Source: Ustulina deusta (lineage: Eukaryota; Ascomycota; Sordariomycetes; Xylariales; Xylariaceae). Taken from it: a stretch of DNA of 64,000 nucleotides. Both the position numbers and the translations under genes were made by a program. Shown here piece after piece: positions 36,741-49,800 of the stretch. The notes below the pieces were generated by a model. The model worked only from the letters and a program-made list of their open reading frames with translations. It searched no databases and was not told where the DNA came from. How positions within the stretch are numbered: the stretch's first letter is position 1; each line of letters starts with the position of its first letter. The stretch is taken from contig JAJNNX010000008.1 in assembly GCA_023159155.1 (NCBI GenBank), positions 1,302,001 through 1,366,000 on the forward strand. Direction: 5' to 3'.

Positions 36741-37721
36741 TCATGGCCAACGACATCCCTCCTGCGTGTCGTCCATAGGTAAGGTCGATATATGAATCTG
36801 TCGCATATGATCCCTGTCTCCTTCCTGAGTGGGGCCGTTGCAGATTCCAGGTGGTCGCGCCAGTGATTTCTCCTGAAACCTCCTCGAGAACGATAGCACA
36901 AACATAATCGTGTCGCAGGCATTGAGCTGCAATGCGACTAGCAGTCCAAGGAAACTGTTTCGTGTATGATTAGCAGCGAGAACTAGCGTAGTTCTAGGCT
37001 CCTTGCGCAAAAACCCCATACTCACATTATATCCAACCCGCGAAATCGGGGTGTCATCCTGGATTTCCAAGACGCTCCGGTTGGCTAGGTTGTGCCCTTC
37101 GCGCTTCTTATCGTTGGCAAAATTGGCGCCATTCTGTTTCTCCTTCAGCTCTATCGACGCCGTGAGAGCTTGCAATTTGCGCCGAAGTGCCTTCATGTCA
37201 GGCGGAGGCGGCCCGAGCAAGGCGTTCTCCTTGGAGCAAGACTCGGCCAGCGCTAGGAGAGACTTGACTTGAGTTGCAGCTATCGAGGGCCGGAGACGAG
37301 CCGCACCGGGACTCTCGATAGTTCTGTCGTCGATATCCGAAGTGATTATGATGTCGGTCCCCAGGAGGCCGCCCCATCGGCTGAAATCCGGTTCTGAGTT
37401 GCGGAGTCGCGAGAATATCCTTGTGAAGACCCTTAGTCTGTGAGCCTCGAACTTCCAGTTCTTGTACCCGTCTAGAATTAAGAGGTTCAACTGGAAGTCC
37501 ACGAGGCGTTCAAGCTCCTGCCTGAGCTTTTCGCACGTCTCTTCATCACCCAGTACCGTGTGGTGTTTGTCAAGGTCGAATACGAGCTTCAGATATATGA
37601 GGTTGTCTTGGACGGCGTCAAGGAGTTTGATTAGGAGCTCGCCGTGAAGAACCATCGTGGGTGATAGCCGAATTTGAGCTGGCGAGATAAAATTTCCAGA
37701 AGTGCTCTTGGGAGGGATCAA
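36741..37721 (-). CDS. Hypothetical fungal protein, weak HeLo-like features
   Basis: A 326-codon frame. I do not recognise it with confidence. The first 250 residues look helical and soluble: leucine-rich VLHGELLIKLLDAVQDNLIY near 24-43, then FSRWGGLLG after a run of basic and hydrophobic residues, and PDMKALRRKLQALTASIELK near 184-203. The RWG motif, followed about 75 residues later by a basic helix, resembles the HeLo domain of HET-S-type proteins. The match is loose and rests on memory only. A possible 99-bp intron (GTGAGT to TTGCAG, about 36914-37012) keeps the frame either way. The last 60 codons look non-conserved, so the gene may be truncated or continue in an unidentified exon. It lies in the same island and on the same strand as two HET genes. 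Confidence 0.5.
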   Translation of the reverse strand: MIPPKSTSGNFISPAQIRLSPTMVLHGELLIKLLDAVQDNLIYLKLVFDLDKHHTVLGDEETCEKLRQELERLVDFQLNLLILDGYKNWKFEAHRLRVFTRIFSRLRNSEPDFSRWGGLLGTDIIITSDIDDRTIESPGAARLRPSIAATQVKSLLALAESCSKENALLGPPPPDMKALRRKLQALTASIELKEKQNGANFANDKKREGHNLANRSVLEIQDDTPISRVGYNVSMGFLRKEPRTTLVLAANHTRNSFLGLLVALQLNACDTIMFVLSFSRRFQEKSLARPPGICNGPTQEGDRDHMRQIHISTLPMDDTQEGCRWP

Positions 37722-39140
37722 TGATCCTTGGATAATTATTCGATAATATTGTGAGAAAATTAACCGATCGTGATATTGTGTGCAATATAAGTGATGGCGC
37801 AGAACGGCGTAGTGACAGTGTGTAAGTTGGTCGATGATGTGAAAGGTGAAGAGATTGTTGATTGTTTGAAAATATCTAGCACATAATAATAAACAAACAG
37901 CCCGAGTTATTCTGGCTCATAATTAGGGTTTCCCTAAGTCTCTTGTTTACCTAGATTTGATTTACTATCGTGACCTTATTTTGTTGCCCTAGTTACTATG
38001 AAGTTTATATTGTATGGCGTGTATGACTTGGGCATATAAGAAATAGTGCCGTCTCAACTCTATAAACTCTAAAGCGAGTGCTTTTATTCCAGAACTGCAT
38101 GGGGAGCGATTTGCAACCAGCAAAAATAGACCATTAGGGATTAGCAGGTATTCTGGATATCTGGACCCCCTGTTGTCACGGGATGTGTCATAACGCTGAA
38201 CTAGCAGAACGAAGATAGATGCATCTAGATAGGACAAGCCAAACAACATGGCCTAGGGCTCTCAGGGCACCAGCATCGAAAATAATCCCTACCCATAGTG
38301 ACGGCCCAGAGAGTCCCTGATGCTATGGAGCGGGGATATGTCGAATAGAGTTGGCGGCGATATCGAGCAAACATAACGCCCCGTATTTAAGGACGTGCCA
38401 TTCTAGTCTACACATTACCGTTGTCGATAATAATCGAGAGTGGATGACCACCTAGTTTCCTATACCTCATGTGGGAATTTAAGTTAAGGTGCGTGTTTGG
38501 CCCGTGTGTAAGGCTGGAGGAGTGGGGATAAAGATAATTGACATTTATCCACCCTCGGGCTAATATATAGACAGCTGTCAATCGGACCTGCCACACTACT
38601 GTTCATAGTAAAAAGTGACTGGTTGGTTTCTAAGCTCCCAAATTCTTTACCAGGGCTGAAATAGCTGTTCTAGCACTCTAACAAGTAGCAGTTAAGTATT
38701 AACATGGTCGCTTCCCTAGTAGAGGGCCAGAAATGAAGTGACAGAAGAAATGACCTTCTACGACTTGAAATATAACATTGCTGAAAACTTACTTCAGATT
38801 ATCCAGTTCCTTTGTGTGTTTCGATTGCATCTATCAAGACCTTCGTGCTTGCCGTATGAGAGAGTAGACTAGGTTCGGCAGAATATAAGGGTTAAATGCT
38901 ATTAATCTTGACAAATAACTTGATAACTATTCTAGCTATCTAGAATTAATCACCAGACTATTAACCCTTCAGATGATGTTATGGACATTTGTTTCTAGAC
39001 AGTGATTCAAAATCTATCTCTTAATACCTACGGTAGATATAAGTGATAACTGGATGAGGAGTCCCGATTTTGAAAGTAGTAAAATGTATCATAATGATCG
39101 AATTCGTCCGAAGTATCTCTTTTCCGGTCTTCTAGTTTCC
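37722..39140. other. Intergenic region at the right edge of the island
   Basis: Normal but gradually more AT-rich sequence. Minus-strand frames of 86 codons (37989-38249) and 62 codons (38408-38596) have no recognisable domain. No RNA gene or repeat seen. Confidence 0.4.
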
Positions 39141-39194
39141 CTAGCAACCAAGCCATACACTTGTTTCGGTGTCAGATATTAAGTTCTTTGGGGC
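39141..39194 (-). pseudogene. Detached 3' end of the PhoD-like phosphatase gene
   Basis: Read on the minus strand from 39194, after collapsing the GGGC target duplication, the frame continues from the fragment at 62297. It gives PKNLISDTETSVWLGC followed by TAG at 39141-39143. This resembles the usual end of fungal PhoD-like phosphatases, where a block like NLTHDTETG occurs. The position, frame and duplication together show that the gypsy element split this gene. Confidence 0.7.
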
Positions 39195-39301
39195 TGTGGA
39201 TCCGTACACGTGATCTTATCTATATAGCTAGTTCTAGTCCGTAGATTAATAAATAAGAACTATTACTTTTATAATTCAAATTTATTATTTAGAACATAAT
39301 A
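39195..39301 (+). repeat. 5' LTR of the gypsy element
   Basis: 107 bp, TGTGGATCCGTACACGTGAT at the start and ATAATA at the end. It is the more RIP-altered of the pair in its second half. It forms the sharp right edge of the gene island. Confidence 0.88.
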
Positions 39302-39565
39302 ATTTGGTAAGAGCATATAGCTTTTGATTTTTTTTTTGTGCGGTTTTTTTTATTACAGTTAAACTAGAACGCAAATAATTTTTTTTTTTAGTTTTTCTAA
39401 CAAAAAAGAAGTTTTTATAATTATAACGGTTATTTATTAAATAAAATATTTGTTTAGGCTAAAAAGAGCTAATTAAATATATATTTAATAACTAAAAATT
39501 AAAAAAGATTATTTTTAAAAAAAAAAAATTAAAAAATTAGAGTAGTTCTATTAATATAGTAATAA

Positions 39566-39867
39566 TATTAAATGGGCTATATACAATATATCGTACATAA
39601 AACAAATAACGCGCATAGACAGAATATAATATATTATACTATATTATCTATAAAAAAAAAAAAAAAAAAAGAATGTTCGTACAAAGCATAAGTTTTTTAC
39701 ATTTATATAAAAGCTCACGCTATTATACAAGCTAACATAACAAAAAAAAAATAAAATCCCCTTCGTCCGGCCGAAGTCCAGCTAACATCTATACAACAGC
39801 CAAACATAAACTTGCATTCTATACAAATTACACAATAAAGTTATAACTAATACTAGTTATTCCAATA
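39566..39867 (-). repeat. 3' LTR of copia copy 2
   Basis: 302 bp. On the minus strand it starts TATTGGAATAACTAG and ends GCCCATTTAATA. It is bounded on its right by the reversed polypurine tract. Confidence 0.9.
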
Positions 39868-41219
39868 CTAGCTATTTTTTTTTTTAGTTATAACCGCCCG
39901 TTATACAAAAAAAACAAAAAAAAGCAACTATATAACTGCCTAAATATATATATAAAAGTTTAACCACTAGAGAGGCAACCAAGTTAGCAATCTAGTCTAT
40001 ATATATAGCTGCTAAGTTAATAAATTATTTTCCTTTAATAAAGTCGTACAACAATATCGCAAAGCTACTACTTTAGCTATACAATTAATTAAGAACTATA
40101 AGCTAAACATTACTCGGTAACTATTTAAGTTAAAGCTAAACATTTATTCCTGCCCTATATAATAACAAAGTTCGTAATTAGCTAGCTTGTCCGGTCGGTA
40201 GGCCTTGTACGGACAATTGCTAATTAAAAGCCTTTAAAATTACTTATATTTAATCAATTAGGCAGGTTATTTATACAAAAAAAAATTAACTAATTAAAAG
40301 TTAGGTTAACTTATATATAAAAAAACTTGCATATAAAAAAGTACTTAAGTCTCCTATTACTTTCTGTTTTTTTATTATTTTCTAAAATTTTCTACTTTGT
40401 ATATCTACCTATTCTTATATACTATATATATATATATACACATACATACATATACACATTTATATAATAAATGCTATTTAGCTCTTTAGCAATAATAATT
40501 GTATACTAAAAATTATTAGCTAGAATAGCAACTATTATATAATATTACTACTAATAAACAATCCTAATAATTATTAACTTATTATAACGCTATATATTAA
40601 TATATATATTTGTTTTCTTGTTGTATATATGTTTGTTTTAATATATTACTAATATTCTTGCTTTTCGTACATAAACCAATAAAGCTTAAATCGCTGCTAT
40701 ACCGTTAATCAATATACAAATCTAGATATTTGCTAATATACTTTTTATATATTTAATTACGCTTATTCTCTGCCGGGAGGGTTACTTTTGTACAATCTTT
40801 ATTTAGTCGCACAGTACTACTATTACTGCATATATAAAAAATGCTTATATAGTATACAATAGTTACTTATTCTATAACTATTGCTAAATTATTAGGTTTT
40901 AAAGTAATATTTACGCAGCGTGCGTTTAGTGTTCGTATAGCGCTCGGTACAATCATTACGTTTAAAAAAAAAGAAGTAAATTAGTTATACAATAAGGAAA
41001 ATAAAAAAAAAAAATTGAGAAGGAGTGGCGTTTATATTTATTTATTTTTTTTTTAAAATTAATTCATTGTATATTACTTTTACACTTTTGACTCTTTTTT
41101 TTTTATAAATACTATAATTATACATAATTTCTTACGTTCTATTAATAAATGTTTCTACTTATATAGTTAACTTATTTATTAATACAAAAGTTTTTAAAGC
41201 TTAGTTTAGTATTTTTTTT

Positions 41220-42150
41220 ATAAATATATTAACTAAATTATTTTTACTATTAATCTATTGTACTTCGGAAATTTTTTATTTTTTATATAATTTTTTTAAT
41301 AATATAATATTAATTATTAAGCATTTCTTTTATGTAGTGCCAAACTTAACAAAACAATTATATAATAACTTTAAATCAAAATATAAAACAGCTAAAATTA
41401 AAAACAATTATAGCATAATTATAATTTTTAAAAATATTATATAAAAAGCAATAGTACTATTAAAACTATTAATTATACTATATAGTTTATTTATAAATAT
41501 ACTTTTTGTTACTTTTTTATACTTGCTTAAATTCCAGTATATAATATTTTTTTTAATCTTAAAGCTTAAATTCTTTTTTGTATAACGTTCAATCCTTAAT
41601 ATAATTATAAATCTAAATTAAAAAATTATATTTATATTATTTATAAAAAACCTGTTTATAAAAATAAACAGCTTTATATAATATAGGTCTATTAGTATAA
41701 AGGTTAGGCCGTAATCCTTATTATTTATTTACTACTAGATTTTTTAGTTCAAATTTTTAATATTGTATAGCTTAGAATATATAACTTGGGCAACTATACA
41801 TAAATTATACGCTACTTCGGGCTAGCAAATACTACTAATATATATACCTCTTATTTGTTATAAAATATATTGCTATATAAAATTAGTTATATAAAAATTA
41901 ATCTAGTCTAGTTAGTTTGTTTAGCTTTTTTAAGTTAAAATAATATTTCTTTTGGATAAAAATATAATTTGTTTACTATTAAACTTTATAAAGTAACCTA
42001 GCTAAAATATCTTTTTTAGCTTTGCACAAAACTTAGCTTGCTACAATTTGTATTTTTTTTTTTTTAAAAAGCCTAGCAATGCAAAGCTAAACATATTGTC
42101 TGTTTATAGTCCAGTAATACTAAAGTTGTCCAAAAGTCCTTTAATAAAAA
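41220..42150 (-). pseudogene. Copia pol remnant, RNase H region (copy 2)
   Basis: On the minus strand the blocks of copy 1 recur. LDNFSITGL followed by TDN lies near 42090-42125, and CFVKFGTT, stop, KKCLIINIILL near 41280-41365. Transition-type stops close the frame. Confidence 0.65.
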
Positions 42151-45100
42151 TAAATATAGGTTATACGTAAAAATAATCATACTAAGCCTTTTATAGTAGT
42201 ACTAGTAATATATTTTAAACTAGTATAAACCTAATTTAGCAAGTCTGTATAAAGGTTGTACGATCTGTAGAATTGTTCTATTGGAATATTTTGATTTTAG
42301 TTCGGATAGCAATTATACAAAGATTTTTTTAGCCAATTTGTCTTTTGATTATACGTACGCTTACGTAATATTTTAAAGTTCGCCTGAAGTATTAAAGTTG
42401 CAAATTAGAAAAAGTCCTAATATAAATAGCAATCTTTAGTTTATTTGCTAGATTATTAGCAACTAAGTAAGCACTATTTCTTTCTTAGTATTATTATAGC
42501 TTTATATAACAAATCAAAACTTTTTGTATAGCTTAGTTATTTTTTTTTTAATTTTTTGTACAAACTAAAACTTAAAAATATAAATATTGCTATATTTTAT
42601 TGGATTATACTTTATAAATTAGAATATGTTTTGTATAACAAAATTATTAATTTTAGTAATATTAAATTTTTTGAATAGGGCTCCAAATATATTAATAATA
42701 CTGTTTTTATATAGCTTAACAACTAAAGTATAGTTCTATTCTTTTTTAAAGGTTAGAAACAGTTAACCAATCTATTATACAAAAGTTATACAAAATATTA
42801 CAGCTTTTGAAGGTTATTTATGTTTTTTTTATATAACAAAAGTTTAAAAAGTTATATTTTGTCCTTTTTTTTGGTATATTTGTCCAGAATATTTTTTTTA
42901 GTTGTATAGTAATAAAACTTAACTTATGTCTAACAAAAATATATTAAGCTGTTTATTAAATTAATAACTATATTAGAGTCTTTAATTAACTTAATTTTGT
43001 ACAGTCTATTCTAGTTTTCTTTCTCCTGCTATACTATTACTTTGCTATATAGGAATAATAAAAATATATTATATAAAACTAGCCCGTTATACTAGTTAAT
43101 TATACAATTAATTTTAACCTTTATTTTCTTGTTATGTAATATTTTTATAGCCTTTTTAATTGCTTTAGCCTTTTATATAATATTAAATAAAAAAAGTAAG
43201 TCCTAATTAACTCTAAGGTAAGCTTTAAAAATAAAAAAGGTTAATATAAAGCTATTTAGCCTAGCAATATTGTTTAAAGCTTTAATTATTATTTAAAAAA
43301 TTAATTTGTTTTTTATATAATTATTAATTTTAGCTTTTAGTATATTATATATATAGTAAAAGGAGCTATATACTTTTTTGATTTTGCTAATCGCCTAGTA
43401 TGCCTTAATAAGCATTGTATAGCACTAAGTACCTATAATCTTTGCTTAGTTCCAAAATTCTTTAGACAAAAAGTTTATACTTAGGTTATATATAACATAA
43501 TTAAAAAGTCCTTAATATATATTAATCCAGCACTTATATAATGCTTCCTAAGTGTTTTGTATAAATATTAATTTAAAAAAAATTACTGCTTAAAAAAATA
43601 TAATAATATTAATAATATAAAAAACTTGTTTACTATTTATTTATATAGCATTAATTATAACTTTGTAATTAAAATTATAATTATTTTTAATTAAGAATTT
43701 GAATTATTGAAGTACTAGGTTATATAATTAATAGTAGTAATAAAATTTCTGGATTTTTTCTAAAGTTAAATAATTAATATTATATTTTATATAACTAAGC
43801 ATTATATATAATCTTTCTATATAAAAATATCTAAATTAACAGTATAGTTGTTATAACTCTGTTTTAATAAAATATAGTCCAGTTTTATAAAAGCTTATAT
43901 TAAAAAATAAGTATTCCTATTTATATATAACAGGAATAGTCTTTTTGTTCTTTTGTATAATAATATTTTTTGTATTATTAAAGTAAGCCTATAAGCAGTT
44001 AGCGTCCTTTAGCAAAAATAAAAATAATATTAGGCTATTTAAAATATAATATATTGTTATACTAAAAAAATTATTTATTTATATAATACCTATAGTAATA
44101 ATTATATTACTGCTGCCAAACCTAATATTTGTGCTACCTGGGGTCTAGTTTACTTTTATACAAAAGTAAAATTTAAAATAAGCTTTTAATTATACTTTTT
44201 TTACTGTTAAGTAGTTTAAAGCGCTTGTATTCTAAAGTTCGCTTTAGTACTCTGTATAATACTAGTTGCTAAAGATAAACTAGTTGGACAATATATTTGT
44301 TTTATAGTTCTAGATATTCTTTCTAGTTATATAATAAATAAAAATATTATTTATTAAAAATTAGATAGATTAGCTACCGAATTCCTTGTTAAGTTCTTTG
44401 TTGCTTTTGTCTGATTTTAAGTATTTTTTGTATTTTATAAAATATACTAAAAACTCTTTAGATATAAGTTCTGCTTTGTTAATTATTTTGTATGAATTAA
44501 AATATTAATTCTTTGTATAAGCCTGTTTTTAGAAAATATATTTAGTTAACTAATAACTTTTTTTATAGTATATAAAGCATTTTTTATTTATATAGTAGTT
44601 CTAGCTTTTCTAGTCTTTTTAATAGTCCTATTATATGCCTAGCTTGCTTAATAATCTAGAAAATCTATACTATTAGCCTTTTGTATAATAGCTTTAGTTA
44701 TACTATACCTCTTATTAATAAAATAAATATTGTTGTCTTTTTATATAAAGCTTTTTAATATGTTATCTAACGCTATTTAAATATATACTTAAAAATTTAA
44801 AAAAAAACCTTTGCTTATTAGCTTCTAAAATATAAGGGCTATAGCTAATTCTAAAACCCCTTAGTATATTTGTATAATTATTATATTTAGCTAGATTTTT
44901 CTTTAGTAATTTGTACTAAGTATTTGTTATACCTTTAAAAACTTATTAATTATAAGATTTAATACTTTGTGCAATACTAAATCTAGGTATTTTTTTTTTA
45001 TTTGTATAAATATAATTATAATCTAGTTAGCCTAGTACTAATTATAATTTATATTAATATTAAAATAAATATTTATTATATAATAAATTTCATGTTAAGT

Positions 45101-46593
45101 TTTTTTAAGTCCAATCTAATATATAAAATAATCTTTTGTATAACCCTTAAAAATTATTAAAAATATTGCATAGTATTAATTTTTTATAATTCTGAATTGT
45201 TGGCATATATTTATAAACAAGCGTGCCTTATTGTATAAAAAATCGTATAGCTTGTTTATATAGTTCTTTTTCTTTTTTTATATTTTTTAAAAGATTGCAT
45301 ATTTTTTAGAAAGGATTATTCTGTTTTATATAATTCTTATAAAAAATAAATCTAAAAATAAATTATTTGCTATAGGGTCTAATATTATATAAAAATATAC
45401 CTATTGTAATAAGGTTTAAAAAAGGTTATAAACAATAAGATATTTGTATATAAGTTAGAAGTTTGGTTTATAACTTATTTTTGTTGTATGTTTATATATA
45501 TATTTAGAAATATTTTAAAACTTAATAATAGATTGTATAGGTAAATAAGGGGTCTGATCTTTAAAGGTTTGGAATTATATGTTTTTTAGAGATCTAAGCT
45601 GTATAGGTTCTAGTTATTTGATCTCTAGTTCTGCTTCTGTTTGTATAATAGGTATAAGAGCTAGGGTATACCGAAATATATAAGTAGGCTAAAAAATAGG
45701 CCAAAATTATTAATTTAGTATAAAAAAAACTAAAAATTGTTGTATAATAAAAATAAAAATAAGTTAAATAATTAATAGCTCTAAAAAATCTTTAATAAGT
45801 TTGAATTCTTTTTGTGCGATCTAAATAAGGTTTTTTATATATATGCTTAAATTGCTTTGTGGCTATATTTCTTTATATATAATAGTTTTAAAAAATTTTA
45901 TATAAATATTTATATAAAGTTTTATAAAATATTTAAGTTCCTATTTTATAAAGTTTTCTTTATATATTTTTTAAAATATCTGTCCGTTATTAATCATATA
46001 ATCATATTTTTTGATCTAAAAAGCTATGTATGTATTAAAAATTGTTTTTAATACTATATTTAGATCGATTAGTTAGCCTTAATATTAAAAATTAAATATA
46101 TCTTTTGTAATTTTAAAATTAACGTTAAGTTCTAAAGCAAACTTGTTATATATAAATTAGAAATATATTTTAGTAGCTTTTATAATCTTGTATAATAAGT
46201 ATAATACTATAATAAAAAATTAAAAAAAAATACTGTCTAACTATTGTATAATAATATAGTTAGAAGTAATATAATTATATATTATTTTTATCTTTTTTGT
46301 ATAATACTTTTAATACTTTTTATAAAAAGTTAATATTTGTATATTAGAAATTAGATCTTTTTTATTTTTTTTATAACAAATAAATATATTTAATAACCTA
46401 TAATATAAAATATTTATTTTATTTTATATAATATTACTATTATTACCTTACGGAAAAATAATAGTTATATAGTAAAGATTTTAAAATATAATATAAAGAC
46501 CTATCTAAATAAGTTTAATTTTGTTTTTATTTTTGCTAATCTATAATATGTTTTTATAATTCTTTTTAAAATACTTTTATAACTACTAATCAA

Positions 46594-46892
46594 TATTAAA
46601 TAAGCTATATATAATATATTGTATATAAAATAAATAATATATATAAATAAAATATAATATATTATATTATATTATTTATAAAAAAAAGAAAAAAAAAATA
46701 TTTATATGAAGCATAAATCTCTTACATTTATATAAGAGCTTATGTTATTGTACGAGCTAACATGACAAAAAGGAAATAAAGTCCCTTTTGTCCAGCCGAG
46801 GTCCGGCTAACATCTGTATAACAGCCAAACATAAACTTGCACTCCGTGCAAGTTGCACAATAAGGTTATAACTAATGCCAGTTATTCTAATA
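46594..46892 (-). repeat. 5' LTR of copia copy 2
   Basis: 299 bp. On the minus strand it starts TATTAGAATAACTGGC and ends AGCTTATTTAATA. Hairpin arms around GGAGTGCAAG are partly preserved. Confidence 0.9.
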
Positions 46893-46897
46893 AGTAG

Positions 46898-49800
46898 ATC
46901 TATTATTATAAAAAAAAATTTATTAGTACTAGCTTTTTTTAGCTTAGTTGTTTATTGATTTTTTATTATTTATGTTTTTTTTATATTTATAAAGCTAACA
47001 AACTTTTTAGAAACAAAAATCTATTAAAAAAAAAAAAACTGCTTTTTATTTAGTTTAGTTATTATTATTTCTTATTTTATTAATTATTTAACTAAAATTT
47101 AGTATGCTTTTTTAATAAAAATAAAAATTATTAGTTAATAATATTAATTAATTATATATAGATATTTTTTTATATAATTATTATTTAATTGTTTATTAGA
47201 TTTTTTTGTTTTATAACTTTTAATTTATATATATTATTAATTAATTTTTCTGATTTAATTTTATTAAATATTCTAGCAAAAAAAAAAATATTAGTTTAAA
47301 AAAAAAAATATTAATACGTAATTAGAAAATATTTTTATTTTTATAACTAAATCTAAAAAAAATTAAAATGCTTACTAAATCTTTTTTATTTTTTATTTTA
47401 TTAAAGTAAATTTTTAGTATTAATTTTTAATTAAAGTTTTTAATTTCTAATTGATTTTTTTATTTTTTTAAGCTAGAGCATATATTTTAAATTAAAGAAT
47501 TTTTGTTTAAATAGTTCTTAACCTTAATTTTTATTTTTAAGCTAGATTAGCTTTAAGTAAAAAAAATAGTAATTTTTAAAGCTTTTATATTCGAAGGGTT
47601 ATAAAAAAAAAATCTTTAGAAATATATTAATAATATAAATATTTATATTAAGGAATTATTTTATAGCTTTTTTAGTATTAGTTTTTTTAGCGCTTAACCT
47701 AAAGCTATTAATAAAATAAAATAGCTAAATAAAACTAAAAAATAATTAATATTTTATTATAGTTTATAAAAAAATATTAAAAAATAGTATTAATATTTTT
47801 TTATAAAAAAAAAAAAACTATTAAGCTTTATAAAATAGTTTAAAAAAATGCTTTTTTTTAAAGATTTAGAATTAAAACGTTAGCTTTAGAGCTTAAATTA
47901 ATAGATTTAACTAAAAAGCTAATAAATCTTTAGTTAACTATATTAGTTAAACTAATAAGTTTTTTTTTTGAGCTAATAATAATTAATTAAATAAGCTAAA
48001 AAAATATTTTTATAAAAATATATATAGAAAAAATTATTTAAACAAAAAGAAAATCTAAAAATAAGTTATAAACTGCCTAATTAACGCTAAGTTTTTAAAC
48101 AATTTTAGGGAGTTTAAAAAAAACTATATTTATTAGGATATAAAAGAAATTATTATTATTTATGTTTTAAAGCTTAAAACAAAAAGAGAATTTTTTAATT
48201 AAATTAAAACTAGGATGGCTTGCCTATTTAAAAAGCTATTTAAAAGCAAATTTTTAAAAGAACTAAGCACTACTATTATTAATACTTTAAAGAAATTCTA
48301 GCTAGATCTATAGCTAACTTTTTTAATTTAGCTTTTATTTAATTAATATATATTATAGCTTTTTCTAAAGAACTTAAATTTTATGTTTTTTTTTAGCTAT
48401 AATATAATTAGCCTATTAGTTATTATAACTAGTTGCAATACTTATAAAAAAACTTAGTATATAAATAGAACTTTGTTTTTAAAATAACTAAAAAAGTAAA
48501 ACTATTTAATTAGAACTTAAATTTATAAGCTTTTTTATATTAATTTTAAAATATTTAAAATAATTTGTTTATTAGTTTTTTTAATAAATATAGAAGTAAG
48601 CCTAACTTTAAAAAAATTAGTAGTAAAGCAAGTTAAAAAAGCTATAAAAAATATAAAAACAAACAAAAAAAAAATTATAACTTTAGTTATAATAAAAGAT
48701 CTTTAATTTACTAGAACTATAAAATTAAAAAATATTTTTTTTATAATTATACTAAAAAGTAAAAACTTTAAAAAAAAAAGAATTAGATCTATAATACTAT
48801 TTAATAAAAATAACTATTACTAATTTATTTTTAATATAATTTATTAAAAGCTAATCTAAATATAAAAAATTTTACTAATATATAGTTTATAAATATAGAA
48901 AAAATTATTAAAAAAAATAAAAAGCTTTTAATAGACCTAGATTATTTAATAAAAAAAAATAGTTTATTAGGGTTAAATAGCTTTTATTATTTATAAGCTT
49001 AATTTTTATTTTTTTTAGAAATAAAAATATAGTATATATTTTTTTCTTAAACTTAAAAAAAAAAAAAAAAATAACTAGCTTTTTTTTAAAAATGCTGCTA
49101 TATTTAATAAGCTTTTAAAATTAAAAGTTTTATTAGCTAATTTAAAAAAGGCTAAAAAATAAGCTCTTTTTTTGGCTAATTCTTTTTATTTAAAAAAAGC
49201 AATAAAGCTAGCATTTTTTAATAAATAGCTCTAGGATTAACTAACCTATTAACTAATTAAAGCTAAAAAAATTATTTAAAAGCAAGATATTGTCTTAATC
49301 TGGGCTTACAAAAATAGTTAAAAGAACCGAATTAATATTGGATATTTTTTTTATATTATTTTTTTTTTCTAGATTATATAGAGCTAGCTTTTTAACTGTT
49401 TTTTTATTATCAGAGCCTAGTTTATTTAAAAAAATAGGATTATTTCTAATTGCTAAGCTAAAGTAGCTAAAGTTTTTAAAAAAAAAAAAAATATTATTCT
49501 ATATTAATAAAGCTTTAGATTTTGTAAAGCTTAGTTGCTATTATAGTTTATAAAAATAAAACTTAAATAAATAATAAAAAAACTTATTTTAAATATATTA
49601 AAAAAATACTTAATAAAATTATTATTAATTATATTTTAGTTAAGGAAAAAGCTTTAGCTAATTTAATAAGCTTTATATATATAATATAATATAATTTGCT
49701 TTTTTGTACTATTTTTAAACTATTAGAACTAAAAATAGCTAATAATAGTACTACCCCGATTAAATATTATATAATTTTCTTTTTAGTTATAAAAAAAATT

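Larger units (their letters stand above)
39566..46892 (-). mobile_element. Full-length Ty1/copia-type retrotransposon, copy 2, nested in gypsy
   Basis: 7.3 kb on the minus strand, with the 3' LTR at 39566-39867 and the 5' LTR at 46594-46892. Internal length (about 6.7 kb) equals that of copy 1 once its Fot1 insertion is removed. The flanking pentamers AATAA (39561-39565) and AGTAG (46893-46897) agree only if two G-to-A changes are allowed. The polypurine tract (minus-strand AAAAAAATAGCTAG) and the sequence inside the 5' LTR (TTGATTAGTAGTTAT) correspond to copy 1, and the latter is less mutated here. RNase H motifs are readable on the minus strand at 41220-42150. Confidence 0.88.

Noticed and set aside
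40415..40460. Mixed TA/CA repeats as a possible CRISPR-like or regulatory array
   Set aside because: Simple microsatellite in the copia 3' region, without spacer structure, in a eukaryotic genome.
45857..46051. 64-codon plus-strand frame
   Set aside because: It is antisense to the reversed copia element, with AT-biased composition only.
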